The notes: a model not told the origin generated them from the letters alone. Positions 5,788 through 13,596 are shown, numbered from the stretch's first letter. The stretch: DNA of 17,521 nucleotides from Myxococcales bacterium (GCA_003151595.1 PLXW01000186.1:19289-36809); one strand, 5' to 3'. Program-made: numbers and translations.

Positions 5788-6534
5788 ATGACGATCCGCT
5801 TCGCCAACATCCGGAAAGCCTTCAGCGGCAAGCGCGTCCTCGACGACGTCTCGTTCGAAGTGGCGGACGGGGAAGTGTTCTTCATCATCGGCGCGTCGGG
5901 CGTCGGCAAGAGCGTGCTCATCAAACATCTCATCGGGCTCCTCTCGCCCGACGCCGGCGAAATCTGGCTCGACGGCGAAGAGATCTCGCGCTTCGACGAG
6001 CGCGCCATGTACGGCGTCCGGAAGAAGTGCGCGATGGTCTTCCAGCACTCGACGCTCTTCGACTCCATGACGTGCGCCGAGAACGTCGCGCTCCCGCTCC
6101 GGAAGCACCGGAAGCTCTCGCCGAAAGACGCGCTCGACGAAGCGCGCAAGCGTCTTCAGGTCGTCCACATGCACGAGTTCGCGGATCGCTACCCGTCGGA
6201 GATCGGCGACGGGATGCGCAAGCGCGTGGCCATCGCCCGCGCGCTCACGCTCGATCCGAAGTACGTCCTCTTCGACGAGCCGACCACCTCGCTCGATCCG
6301 GTGAGCGCCCGTCGCGTCGACAAGTTGATCCGCGAGCTCTCCGACAAGCTCGGCGTCACGTCGATCGTCGTGAGCCACGATCTGGTCAGCATCTTCTCGA
6401 TCGCCGACCGGATCGTCATGCTCTACAAAGGCAACGTTCGCCTCATGGGCACCCGCGACGACTTCAAGCGCTCGACCGACGGCATCGTCGATCAGTTCAT
6501 CCACGGTCGCGCGCAGGGACCCATCGAGGCGTAG
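5788..6534 (+). CDS. mlaF: MlaF-type ABC ATPase 2 with degenerate signature motif, 248 aa
   Basis: This is the second nucleotide-binding subunit of the block. Walker A GASGVGKS (35-42), Q-loop Gln86 (MVFQHS), Walker B VLFDEP (Asp163/Glu164), D-loop SLDP and H-loop VSHD (His197) are all intact. The signature is not: where LSGGM/Q is expected, after YPSE, it reads IGDGM (139-143), so the key Ser is Gly140 and the next Gly is Asp141. RKRVAIARAL follows normally. The C-terminus IVDQFIHGRAQGPIEA resembles that of ATPase 1. In an ABC dimer the signature of one subunit completes the ATP site built on the other's Walker motifs. This defect therefore pairs with the H-loop defect of ATPase 1 in one site, leaving the other site canonical. 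GGAG lies just before the ATG. Confidence 0.93.
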   Translation: MTIRFANIRKAFSGKRVLDDVSFEVADGEVFFIIGASGVGKSVLIKHLIGLLSPDAGEIWLDGEEISRFDERAMYGVRKKCAMVFQHSTLFDSMTCAENVALPLRKHRKLSPKDALDEARKRLQVVHMHEFADRYPSEIGDGMRKRVAIARALTLDPKYVLFDEPTTSLDPVSARRVDKLIRELSDKLGVTSIVVSHDLVSIFSIADRIVMLYKGNVRLMGTRDDFKRSTDGIVDQFIHGRAQGPIEA

Positions 6535-6536
6535 CC

Positions 6537-7154
6537 GTGAGCGCGCCTGAAGTAGTCGTCCCGTTCAAGCTCCCACGCGAACGGATCACGCCGGCGACGC
6601 AAGTGCGGAGCACGCTCCTCGCGTCGTCGCTTCGCGCGCTCCGCGATCGCGGGAGGTTCGATGAGTACGTTGCGAAGCTGGATCCTCAGTGGCGCGTCCC
6701 GATCCTCGACGCCGTCGCTGGCGTGTGGCTCCCGCTCGAGGCCGGCATCGCGCATTACCGCGCGTGCGACGCGCTCGGCTTCTCGGCGGCGGAGCAGCTG
6801 GAGATCGGCCGCGCGGTGGGCGAGCGCGTCCACGGGACGTTCCTCGCCACGATGATCCGCACTGCCAAGAACGCCGGGGTCACGCCGTGGATCGCCGTCG
6901 GCTATTCGGGAAAGTTGTACGAGCGCCTCTTCGAAGGGGGCGGCTGCGAGGTCACCAAGATCGGCCCCAAGGACGCGCGCTCCGAGCTCGTGAAGAACCC
7001 GATGGTCGGTCTCAACTACTTCCGCAACGGGATGCGCGGGCTCTACCAGGTCGGCGTCGAGCTCTTTTGCAAGAAGGCGTACGTGAACGAGATGCCGCTG
7101 TCGCCCGGAGAGTCGCGCGAGACTTCGCTGGTGTTGAAGATCTCGTGGGCGTGA
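6537..7154 (+). CDS. Conserved-looking protein of unknown function inside transporter block, 205 aa
   Basis: The coding frame starts at GTG 6537 (reading VSAPEVVVPF), with GAGG at 6526-6529, 7 nt upstream, and only 2 bp after the ATPase 2 stop. The protein is soluble, with no signal peptide and no membrane helix. Visible blocks include RSTLLASSLRALRDRGRFDE, HYRACDALGFSAAEQLEIGR, GTFLATMIRTAKNAGVTPWI, and an aromatic C-terminal region (NPMVGLNYFRNGMRGLYQVG). The organisation, helical then a beta-rich end after a Gly/aromatic stretch, faintly recalls the myxobacterial DUF2378 paralogue family, but I would not assert membership. Its place between the ATPase and MCE genes suggests a cytoplasmic regulatory subunit, perhaps filling the position of the STAS protein MlaB, which is missing here. 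That role is inference. Confidence 0.8.
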   Translation: MSAPEVVVPFKLPRERITPATQVRSTLLASSLRALRDRGRFDEYVAKLDPQWRVPILDAVAGVWLPLEAGIAHYRACDALGFSAAEQLEIGRAVGERVHGTFLATMIRTAKNAGVTPWIAVGYSGKLYERLFEGGGCEVTKIGPKDARSELVKNPMVGLNYFRNGMRGLYQVGVELFCKKAYVNEMPLSPGESRETSLVLKISWA

Positions 7155-7176
7155 ATCGTGTAGATTCCCCCTCTCA

Positions 7177-8199
7177 ATGGCGCAGGAGCGATCGATCGAA
7201 GTCAAAGTCGGCATCCTGATCCTCGTCTCGCTCGGGATCCTGGCGGCGTTCATCCTGGTGATGGGCGGGCTCAACTTCCAGAAGACGTATTCGGTCTCGG
7301 TCGACTTCGACAACCCGGGCGGCCTGCAAACGGGCGCGCCGGTGCGCATCGCCAGCGTGAAGGTCGGCTCGGTGAAGGAGCTGGCGTTCATGGGCGGCAA
7401 GGTCGACGCCAAGACCGGCCGGCGCACGCTGGTCCGCGCCACGCTGTCGATCGAAGAGCGCGTTCGCAGCGCCATCCACGACGACGCCGAGTTCTACGTG
7501 ACGACGCAAGGCGTGCTCGGCGAGCAGTTCCTGGCCATCGAGCCGGGCGCGCCCGATCGGCCGCTGCTCCCCGACGGCACGATCGTGAAGGGGATCGATC
7601 CGCCGCGCCTCGATCTGTTCCTGGCGAAGGCCTACGACCTCCTCGACACGACGGTCACCGGCATCCGGAACAACAAAGAGCTCATCAGCGACATCGCGGT
7701 GAACACCGCGGGCTTCTTGAAAGGGATGAACGAGGCGCTGAAGGACAACCGGCCGCGCGTCGATCGCATCGTGGCGAACGTCGAGGCGCTCACGGCCGAG
7801 TCGAACGATCTCGTTCACGACGCGAAGAAGCAGTACGTCGACAACCCGAAGATCCAGCGCACGATCGACAACGTCGATCGCCTGACGGCCGACGTCACGC
7901 GCGACGCCGAGCCGCTCCTCAAGGACGCGCGCGAAGCGATGGCGAACGTGAACCGCGTGTCGGCGACGGTCGGCGATCCCGCGCAGCAAGAGAAGCTGAA
8001 GAAGGCGCTGCTCGATCTCGCGGAGCTGGCGTCACGCGCGAACGCGACGGCGGCCGACGCGCAAGAGATCGTGGCCCACATGAAGAAGGGGCAGGGGACG
8101 GTCGGCGCGCTCGTGATGGACGAGAGCGTCTACGACGACGTGCAGGAGATGGTCCGCGACCTGAAGCACAACCCGTGGAAGTTCCTGTGGAAGCAGTGA
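7177..8199 (+). CDS. mlaD: MCE-domain protein (MlaD-type, substrate-conducting periplasmic ring subunit), 340 aa
   Basis: The protein has one N-terminal membrane anchor (VGILILVSLGILAAFILVMG, about residues 11-30), then an MCE domain (about 38-125). Typical features are VDFDNPGGLQTGAPVRIASV, a variable insert (GGKVDAKTGRRT), and EFYVTTQGVLGEQFLAIEPG. The C-terminal 200 residues are largely helical and Asp/Lys/Arg-rich (NVDRLTADVTRDAEPLLKDA), ending in GTVGALVMDESVYDDVQEMV and NPWKFLWKQ, a common tail of long MCE proteins. MCE subunits assemble as hexamers around a lipid channel and are tethered to the MlaE/MlaF core. E. coli MlaD is about 183 residues, so this one is extended and could form a helical barrel or reach further across the periplasm. 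Only one MCE gene is visible. The 22-bp leader contains TAGATT but no good ribosome-binding site. Confidence 0.94.
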   Translation: MAQERSIEVKVGILILVSLGILAAFILVMGGLNFQKTYSVSVDFDNPGGLQTGAPVRIASVKVGSVKELAFMGGKVDAKTGRRTLVRATLSIEERVRSAIHDDAEFYVTTQGVLGEQFLAIEPGAPDRPLLPDGTIVKGIDPPRLDLFLAKAYDLLDTTVTGIRNNKELISDIAVNTAGFLKGMNEALKDNRPRVDRIVANVEALTAESNDLVHDAKKQYVDNPKIQRTIDNVDRLTADVTRDAEPLLKDAREAMANVNRVSATVGDPAQQEKLKKALLDLAELASRANATAADAQEIVAHMKKGQGTVGALVMDESVYDDVQEMVRDLKHNPWKFLWKQ

Positions 8200-8214
8200 G
8201 CGCGCGTTTCTTCT

Positions 8215-8886
8215 TCAGGCCACCTCGCGCATCCACTCCACGATCACGTCGGCGATGATCGCGTAGACCTTCTCCTGCGGAACCCCAGCGCGCTTCAAGA
8301 CGGCGTGCGAGTGATCCGCTCCGTCGATCGCGAAGAAGCGCGTGCCGGGCGCCGTCGTGGTGAGGCTGGCGACGAGCGGAGCCACCTCTTCGCTCGTTCC
8401 AAACACGTCGCGCGAGCCCTGCACGAAGAGCATCGGCGCATTCACCTTGGGCAAGTGGCGATCGCGGCGCTGCTCCGGCTTCTTCGGCGGATGGAGCGGG
8501 TAGCCGAGGAACACGAGCCCCTTCGGATCGATCGTCCCCTTCGCCGCGCACTGCGACGCGATCCGTCCGCCCATCGATTTCCCGCCGACGAACAGCGGAC
8601 CTTCACTGCGCGCGCGCGTCGCATCGAACGCCGCGCGCAAGCACGCCTCGAGCGCGTCGTTCGGATCGGGGAGCTTGTTGCCGCGCTCGGTATACGCGAA
8701 GTCGAACGTGATCACCGAGACGCCGCGCGCGCGCAGGCGCTCCGCCGTGCCCGTCATGTACGCGTGCCTTTGCCCCGCGCCCGCGCCATGCGCGAGGAGC
8801 ATCGTCGCGAACGCCTTGGTCGCGGGGTACGCGACCGCGGTGACGTCGCCTCCGTCGATCGCGACTCGAAATTCGCCTGAGTCCAC
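8215..8886 (-). CDS. Alpha/beta hydrolase, KANSL3/TEX30-like, 223 aa
   Basis: The protein is a compact cytoplasmic alpha/beta hydrolase of the dienelactone-hydrolase-like type. It shows the oxyanion-side motif LLAHGAGAG (30-38), a second strand block ITFDFAYTERG, and the nucleophile elbow VGGKSMGGR with Ser104. The acid is Asp160 in VQGSRDVFG and the base is His192 in IDGADHSHAV. The HGAGAG and GGKSMGGR combination is characteristic of the KANSL3/TEX30-like bacterial group, whose substrates are poorly known. The start is a GTG with no strong ribosome-binding site. It follows the Cys-rich lipoprotein gene by 15 bp on the same strand, and converges with the MCE gene with only 15 bp between stops. 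No functional link to lipid transport is shown. Confidence 0.85.
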   Translation of the reverse strand: MDSGEFRVAIDGGDVTAVAYPATKAFATMLLAHGAGAGQRHAYMTGTAERLRARGVSVITFDFAYTERGNKLPDPNDALEACLRAAFDATRARSEGPLFVGGKSMGGRIASQCAAKGTIDPKGLVFLGYPLHPPKKPEQRRDRHLPKVNAPMLFVQGSRDVFGTSEEVAPLVASLTTTAPGTRFFAIDGADHSHAVLKRAGVPQEKVYAIIADVIVEWMREVA

Positions 8887-8901
8887 GATCCCGATCGTAG
8901 A

Positions 8902-9456
8902 TCAGTTCCCCGTGTCGTCGCCGCCGTTGTCCGCGCCGTTCTCGATGTCGGTGATGCACTGCTGAAGCGACGGGGCAGCGGGCGCCGAGCCGGTCTCGTT
9001 GCACGCGCAGCTCGCGGGGACCTGGCTGCAGAAGTCCTGGTAGTCGGCCGACGCCGTCTTGCAGAAGTTGATCGCGAGCGTGATGCAGCCATCGGCGCAG
9101 CCGTCGGCGCACCCGCCGACGCTGGTCTGCGATCCGCCGGCGTCGATCGTGGTCGTTCCGGTGCCGGTCGTGGTCGTGGTCGCGGCGACGGGCGCGATCG
9201 ATCCGGCGTCGGGCACCACCGGGCTCGGCGTCGAGCCGTGGGGCGTAGTCTGGTTCCCGTCGCCGCCGTTGCTCGGATCGTTCGAGCTCGGCGTGCTCGG
9301 CGCCCCGCTCCCGGTGAACCCTCCGCCGCGCCGCTCGAGCGCGCTCACCGAGGTCCCCGCGTCGGAGCTGCATCCGGCGACCGCGATGGCGATCACAGTC
9401 GCGAGCCCGATCGCCGACGCCGCCGCAACCGCTTCGACCAACGCCGCTGTTCGCAT
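8902..9456 (-). CDS. Cysteine-rich, low-complexity secreted lipoprotein, 184 aa
   Basis: I chose the ATG at 9456 because it directly precedes a signal peptide (MRTAALVEAV, then a long hydrophobic run) with lipobox AVAGC at Cys29, and has AGTAGG upstream. The frame is open further upstream, but that extension lacks coding character. The mature part begins with a long Gly/Ser/Thr/Pro/Asn-rich linker (GSGAPSTPSSNDPSNGGDGN, then ATTTTTGTGTTT). It ends in a compact C-terminal module with eight cysteines in about 75 residues, including a tandem CADGCADGC, then NFCKTASADYQDFCSQVPAS with CAC. This is probably a small disulphide-stabilised domain on a flexible tether at the outer membrane. No family is recognised. 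The last residues are Asp/Asn/Gly-rich. Confidence 0.75.
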   Translation of the reverse strand: MRTAALVEAVAAASAIGLATVIAIAVAGCSSDAGTSVSALERRGGGFTGSGAPSTPSSNDPSNGGDGNQTTPHGSTPSPVVPDAGSIAPVAATTTTTGTGTTTIDAGGSQTSVGGCADGCADGCITLAINFCKTASADYQDFCSQVPASCACNETGSAPAAPSLQQCITDIENGADNGGDDTGN

Positions 9457-10152
9457 GAAGGCACCTACTTCATCAATCGCGCCATGTCGGATCCGCGTCC
9501 GAAATTCCGCCTCGGGTCCGCTTCGTGAAGCCGGGCCGGACGAGATGCGGTCATCCGCACGAAATCTCCGTGCTTGCCGCACGTGCTCGTCGTTTCCGTG
9601 GAGGACGCGCGATCCATCGGCTGGGGACGGCGTGTAACCGTCCTGTCGGCGGTCGGTCGTCGTCCGGAACGGGTCGCCGTGAGTCCCGAGTCGACGCCCG
9701 TACGCTCGCTGCGCATCGCCCTCGGGTCCGAGTCGACGGTCGTCGGTTCGGGACTCATCGCTGTCGCCTCTGAGTCGATGGTCATGCGTTCGGGACTGAT
9801 TGCACTGCGGTCCGAGTCGATGCGCATCGGGTCCGAACGCATGGCGGTCGGGTCGGAGTCGATGCCCCTGCGGTCGTGACGCATTGCGGTCGATTCGGCG
9901 TCGATTGCGGTCGATCCGGGGCCGAGGCTGCCAGAAGTCGTTGCAACGGCCGTTTCACGGTGCTACCCGTTTCTTCGAGAGGTCTCGCGCGTTCTCGGCG
10001 TTTTGCGCCGTGCCCGAGCCAAGCGCCCCCATTCACGGATGCCGGCGCGTTTAGCACGTGCTCCCGCGTGCGGGTCCCTCGTCGGACAGCCATTTTCGAG
10101 CGGAAACGAACGAGACGTGTGCGTTCTCACAGCGCGCGCCTAGGGGCCTCGA
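9457..10152. other. Long intergenic region containing a tandem repeat array; no convincing gene
   Basis: About 700 bp separate the lipoprotein and SNF2 genes, which diverge. It holds a 12-unit 21-bp repeat array (9665-9916). Open frames cross the array on both strands because 21 is a multiple of three. They lack ribosome-binding sites, and the parts outside the array do not show the extreme G/C third-position bias of the real genes. From 9917 to 10152 I see no gene; it includes GTTTAGCACG (10049-10058), shared with the 2211-2220 region, and a short palindrome GCACGTGC at 10054-10061. Promoters for both flanking genes are expected here. Confidence 0.55.
9665..9916. repeat. Twelve-unit 21-bp tandem repeat with 42-bp higher-order period
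   Basis: Units start at 9665, 9686, 9707, 9728, 9749, 9770, 9791, 9812, 9833, 9854, 9875 and 9896, with no insertion or deletion between them. They are imperfect copies and alternate between two types. Even units carry GAGTCGA exactly every 42 bp (9688, 9730, 9772, 9814, 9856, with a GCGTCGA variant at 9898). Odd units more often carry a CAT or GAT core after a G-rich start. Units share a frequent GTCG or GCGG before the terminal T. In protein terms the array gives seven-residue repeats in every frame: SES-containing on the plus strand, and IDSD-containing on the minus strand. I cannot tell whether it is coding, a DNA-binding array or a decayed minisatellite. Confidence 0.85.
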
Positions 10153-13100
10153 TTGAGCTCACCTTTCACGGAAGCGATCTCCAATCTCAACGACCGTGCG
10201 CTGCGACGCCTCCTCGGCGCGCGCGCCTTCCTTCGCGGCTATGACTACGTGCGTCGTCGCGCGGTGGAGAACGTGGAGATCGGCGAAGCCTCCGCGAGAG
10301 GAGCCGTTCGCGGCACCGAGCCTTCGCCGTATGCGGTGCAGGTCCAGCTGACGCCCACGGGTTTCTCCTCGGAGTGCACCTGCCCGGCTTTCTCGAAGAT
10401 CAACGGACACTGCAAGCACGTGGCGGCGCTGCTCATCGCGCTGCGCGATCAAGCGCGCGGCTCTCAGCCGCGGCCGCCGCGTGAACCGCAGTCACATCCG
10501 CAGTTGCAAACGCATTCGCAATCCCAGAGCGGGATGCAGAGCTCGCCGCAATCGCCGGCGATGAATGGTGGGGCTTACGTGAGTGGAGTAACGAATTTCG
10601 GAATGGACGGCGAAGGGGGCGGACGTCGCAAGCGAAACCGCGCGGCGCGCATGGCGCTGAAGATGGCCAAGCCTGCCCAGCAACAGCAACAGAATCGCGG
10701 CCCGATGCCGATGCTCCAGGGGCGGGGCTTCTCGGGCGGCGCGGGGACCGTGGCGACGGGCGTCGATGCGTGGCTCCCCGAGCCGATGCCGCCGATGCCG
10801 AAGACGATCGAGTACCGCTTGCAGGTGAAGACGGGCGCGATCGTGGTCACGGTGCTCGACCCGAACGCGCGCACGCCGCTCCTACCGAGCGCGCTCCTGG
10901 CGATGCAGAGCCAGACACCGACGGCGGATCGCGACGCCGTCCGCCTGCTGGCGCGCTTCGAGAACGAAGGGCCGCGCCGCGTGGGGATCGAAGTGCGGGG
11001 CGAAGACGCCGCCGACCTGTTGCCGCTCCTCAAAGGGCGTCGCGTGATCGTCGAGCCGCAGATGATGGAGCTCCGCTTCGGCGACGAGCCGCTCCGCCCG
11101 CGATTCGATCTCGAGCTGTCGCAGGACGGCGCGCAGGTGGTCGTGAAGTCGTCGTTCCAGCGGCCGGGCGATCCGCGCAAGTTCACCATGGCGCAGGGCG
11201 CGTGGTTCGAAGGGAACCCGGGGTGGTACGTCGACGCGCAAGAAGGGGTCGCGCGTCCGATCGATCGCCGCGTGTCGCCTGCCGCGATTCGCAGGCTCTC
11301 GCGCGCGCCGTTCATCCATGAGCCGATCGAGGCGCTCCCGCTCCTCATCGCGCAGGGGTTGCCGAAGGTGGCGCTCGAGGTCGGCGCCGATCTCCCCGAG
11401 CTGTCGCAAGTGGCCGACGTGGTCGATCTCGTCCCGACGTTCCGCATGCGCGCCGGAGGCTCGCTCACCGAAGCGCGCGTGGCGTTGCGCGCGGCGTACG
11501 AAGACGTGGAGATCGACGTCCGCGCCGACGGCATGACGCCGCCGGTGATCGTGAAGCCGCCGGAGCCGGGCTCGACCAAGCGCGCGCGGTGCATCCGTTG
11601 CGACATCGCCGCCCAGCAGATCGCCGCCAGCACGCTGCGCGATCTCGGCCTCAGCCCCGACGAGGAGGGGAACGGCTTCATGGCGCGCGGGGACGACGCC
11701 ATCCAGTTCTGGACCGAAGGGATCGGGCAGCTCCCCGAGCAGTGGGATCTCTTCGTTCCTGACGACCTCGTCGACGTTCAAGTGCGCAACACGGCGCTCA
11801 ACGCCAACGCGCGCGTGTCGAGCGGCGTCGACTGGCTCTCGCTTCGCCTCACGTTCGAGAGCGAAGGGGTCGCGGTCACGCAAGACGAGCTCGGGAAGTG
11901 TCTCGCCGAAGGGCGCCGCTACGTGCGCCTGGCCGACGGATCGTTCGCGCGACTCGACTCGGAGAAGGTCCGCGAAGTGCTCCTGCGCCAAGCGGAGATC
12001 CTCGCGACCGGCGGCGGCCAAGGGGGCAAGCTCCCGCTATCGCAAGCTGGGCGCATTCAGGAGCTCCTGGAGCAGGTCGGCAAATCGAACGTCGCCGATA
12101 GCGCGAAGGAGCTCTTCCAGAAGCTCAAGGCCATCGACGAAATCAAGGGGGCGAAGAAGCCGCGCAACCTGAAGGCGTCGCTCCGGCCGTACCAAGAACA
12201 AGGGTTCCACTGGCTGTGGTTCCTGCACGAGATCGGATCGGGCGGCGTGCTCGCCGACGACATGGGGCTCGGCAAGACCGTGCAGACGCTGACGCTGCTC
12301 TTGGCGGTGAAGGCGGAAGACGCGAAGAACGAGGACCGAAAGAAGCCGTTCAAGGCGCTCATCATCGCCCCCACGAGCGTCGTCACGAACTGGATGCGCG
12401 AGATCGAGAAGTTCGCGCCGTCGTTGAAGCACGTCGTCTGGCACGGCAGCGACCGAAAGCAGCGAACCGACGAGCTCGAAGACGCCGACATCATCATCAC
12501 GAGCTACGCGCTCCTCCGCCGCGACGAGGAGATGCTCGCGAAGCTCGATCTTCGCTACGCGATCCTCGACGAGGCGCAGAACATCAAGAACCCGCTCTCG
12601 GCGACGGCGCGCGCCGCCAAGCGGCTCAAGGCCGATCGCCGCCTCGCGCTGAGCGGCACGCCGATCGAGAACCGCTTGAGCGAGATCTGGTCGATCTTCG
12701 ACTTCGTCTCGCCGGGCCTCTTGGGGCCGCTCGACAAGTTCGAAGAGAAATACTCGCGCCCCATAGACGCCGGCGATCAGAAGGCGGCCCACCGCCTTCG
12801 AATGACGATTCACCCGTTCATTCTTCGTCGCACGAAGAGCGAGGTCGCCAAAGATCTTCCGGAGAAGATCGAGACCGAACACTTTTGCGAGCTCACCGGC
12901 GAGCAAGGCAATCTGTACGCGCAGGTGCTCAAGGAAGTGCGCGCGCAGGTCATGGGCGAGGTCGAACGCCAAGGCGTCGGGCGAGCGCACATCCAGATCC
13001 TCGCCGGCCTCACGCGGCTCCGTCAGGCGGCGTGCGATCCGCGCCTCCTCGGATTGCCGCGCGAGTTCACGGACGAAGACTCCGGCAAGCTCGCTGCGCT

Positions 13101-13596
13101 GCGCGAGCTCATCGAGACATCGGTCGAAGGCGGGCACCGCGTGCTCGTGTTCAGCCAGTTCGTCTCCATGCTCACGATCATCCGCCGCGCGATGGATGAA
13201 GACGGCGTGGCGTACGAGTACCTCGACGGCTCCACCAAAGATCGCATGGAGCGCGTCGAGAACTTCCAGCGCGAGGACGGGCCCCCCGTGTTCCTCATCT
13301 CGCTCAAGGCCGGCGGCAGCGGCTTGAACCTCACCGCGGCCGACACGGTCATCCACTTCGACCCGTGGTGGAACCCGGCGGTCGAAGATCAGGCGACCGA
13401 TCGCGCGCACCGCATCGGTCAGACCAAGGTGGTCACGACGTACCGCCTGATCGCCAAGGGGACGATCGAAGAGAAGATCCTCGAGCTCGGCGGCAAGAAG
13501 CGCGAGCTGGTCGGCGCGGTCCTCAGCGAAGACGCGGGCGGCGCGAAGAAGCTGACGAAGACGGACCTCGAAGATCTGTTCAAGCTCGAAGACTGA
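10153..13596 (+). CDS. SWIM zinc-finger SNF2-family helicase/ATPase, 1147 aa
   Basis: An N-terminal SWIM zinc finger has ligands Cys75, Cys77, Cys87 and His89 (CTCPAF, then HCKH). A disordered Gln/Ser/Pro/His-rich linker follows (about 100-215, e.g. PQSHPQLQTHSQSQSG). A long beta-rich region (about 220-660) corresponds to the SNF2-associated segment of bacterial family members. The SNF2 ATPase starts near residue 675 (LRPYQEQGFHWLW). Its motif I is DDMGLGKT with Lys708, Ia is IIAPTSVVTNW, II is DEAQ (806-809), III is LSGTPIENR, IV is VLVFSQF, V is SLKAGGSGLNLT and VI is DQATDRAHRIGQ (1079-1090). All catalytic motifs are intact. Such proteins are double-stranded-DNA translocases thought to remodel nucleoprotein complexes in repair or transcription; the target is unknown. 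The start is TTG 10153, with no clear better one. Confidence 0.92.
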   Translation: MSSPFTEAISNLNDRALRRLLGARAFLRGYDYVRRRAVENVEIGEASARGAVRGTEPSPYAVQVQLTPTGFSSECTCPAFSKINGHCKHVAALLIALRDQARGSQPRPPREPQSHPQLQTHSQSQSGMQSSPQSPAMNGGAYVSGVTNFGMDGEGGGRRKRNRAARMALKMAKPAQQQQQNRGPMPMLQGRGFSGGAGTVATGVDAWLPEPMPPMPKTIEYRLQVKTGAIVVTVLDPNARTPLLPSALLAMQSQTPTADRDAVRLLARFENEGPRRVGIEVRGEDAADLLPLLKGRRVIVEPQMMELRFGDEPLRPRFDLELSQDGAQVVVKSSFQRPGDPRKFTMAQGAWFEGNPGWYVDAQEGVARPIDRRVSPAAIRRLSRAPFIHEPIEALPLLIAQGLPKVALEVGADLPELSQVADVVDLVPTFRMRAGGSLTEARVALRAAYEDVEIDVRADGMTPPVIVKPPEPGSTKRARCIRCDIAAQQIAASTLRDLGLSPDEEGNGFMARGDDAIQFWTEGIGQLPEQWDLFVPDDLVDVQVRNTALNANARVSSGVDWLSLRLTFESEGVAVTQDELGKCLAEGRRYVRLADGSFARLDSEKVREVLLRQAEILATGGGQGGKLPLSQAGRIQELLEQVGKSNVADSAKELFQKLKAIDEIKGAKKPRNLKASLRPYQEQGFHWLWFLHEIGSGGVLADDMGLGKTVQTLTLLLAVKAEDAKNEDRKKPFKALIIAPTSVVTNWMREIEKFAPSLKHVVWHGSDRKQRTDELEDADIIITSYALLRRDEEMLAKLDLRYAILDEAQNIKNPLSATARAAKRLKADRRLALSGTPIENRLSEIWSIFDFVSPGLLGPLDKFEEKYSRPIDAGDQKAAHRLRMTIHPFILRRTKSEVAKDLPEKIETEHFCELTGEQGNLYAQVLKEVRAQVMGEVERQGVGRAHIQILAGLTRLRQAACDPRLLGLPREFTDEDSGKLAALRELIETSVEGGHRVLVFSQFVSMLTIIRRAMDEDGVAYEYLDGSTKDRMERVENFQREDGPPVFLISLKAGGSGLNLTAADTVIHFDPWWNPAVEDQATDRAHRIGQTKVVTTYRLIAKGTIEEKILELGGKKRELVGAVLSEDAGGAKKLTKTDLEDLFKLED

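Noticed and set aside
8200..8214. Terminator between the convergent MCE and hydrolase genes
   Set aside because: The 15-bp gap is too short, and no stem with a T-run could be found around it.
9574..9879. Plus-strand 101-codon frame through the repeat array with SES repeats
   Set aside because: It has no convincing start signal and stops inside the array, so a real repeat protein is unlikely.
9465..9884. Minus-strand 139-codon frame ending 8 bp before the Cys-rich lipoprotein start, containing IDSD heptads
   Set aside because: It has no ribosome-binding site, and its non-repeat half has much weaker third-position G/C bias than neighbouring genes. Openness over the array is explained by the 21-bp period. 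Kept as a repeat rather than a gene.
9665..9916. CRISPR array
   Set aside because: The repeats are contiguous, imperfect, have no unique spacers and no cas genes nearby.
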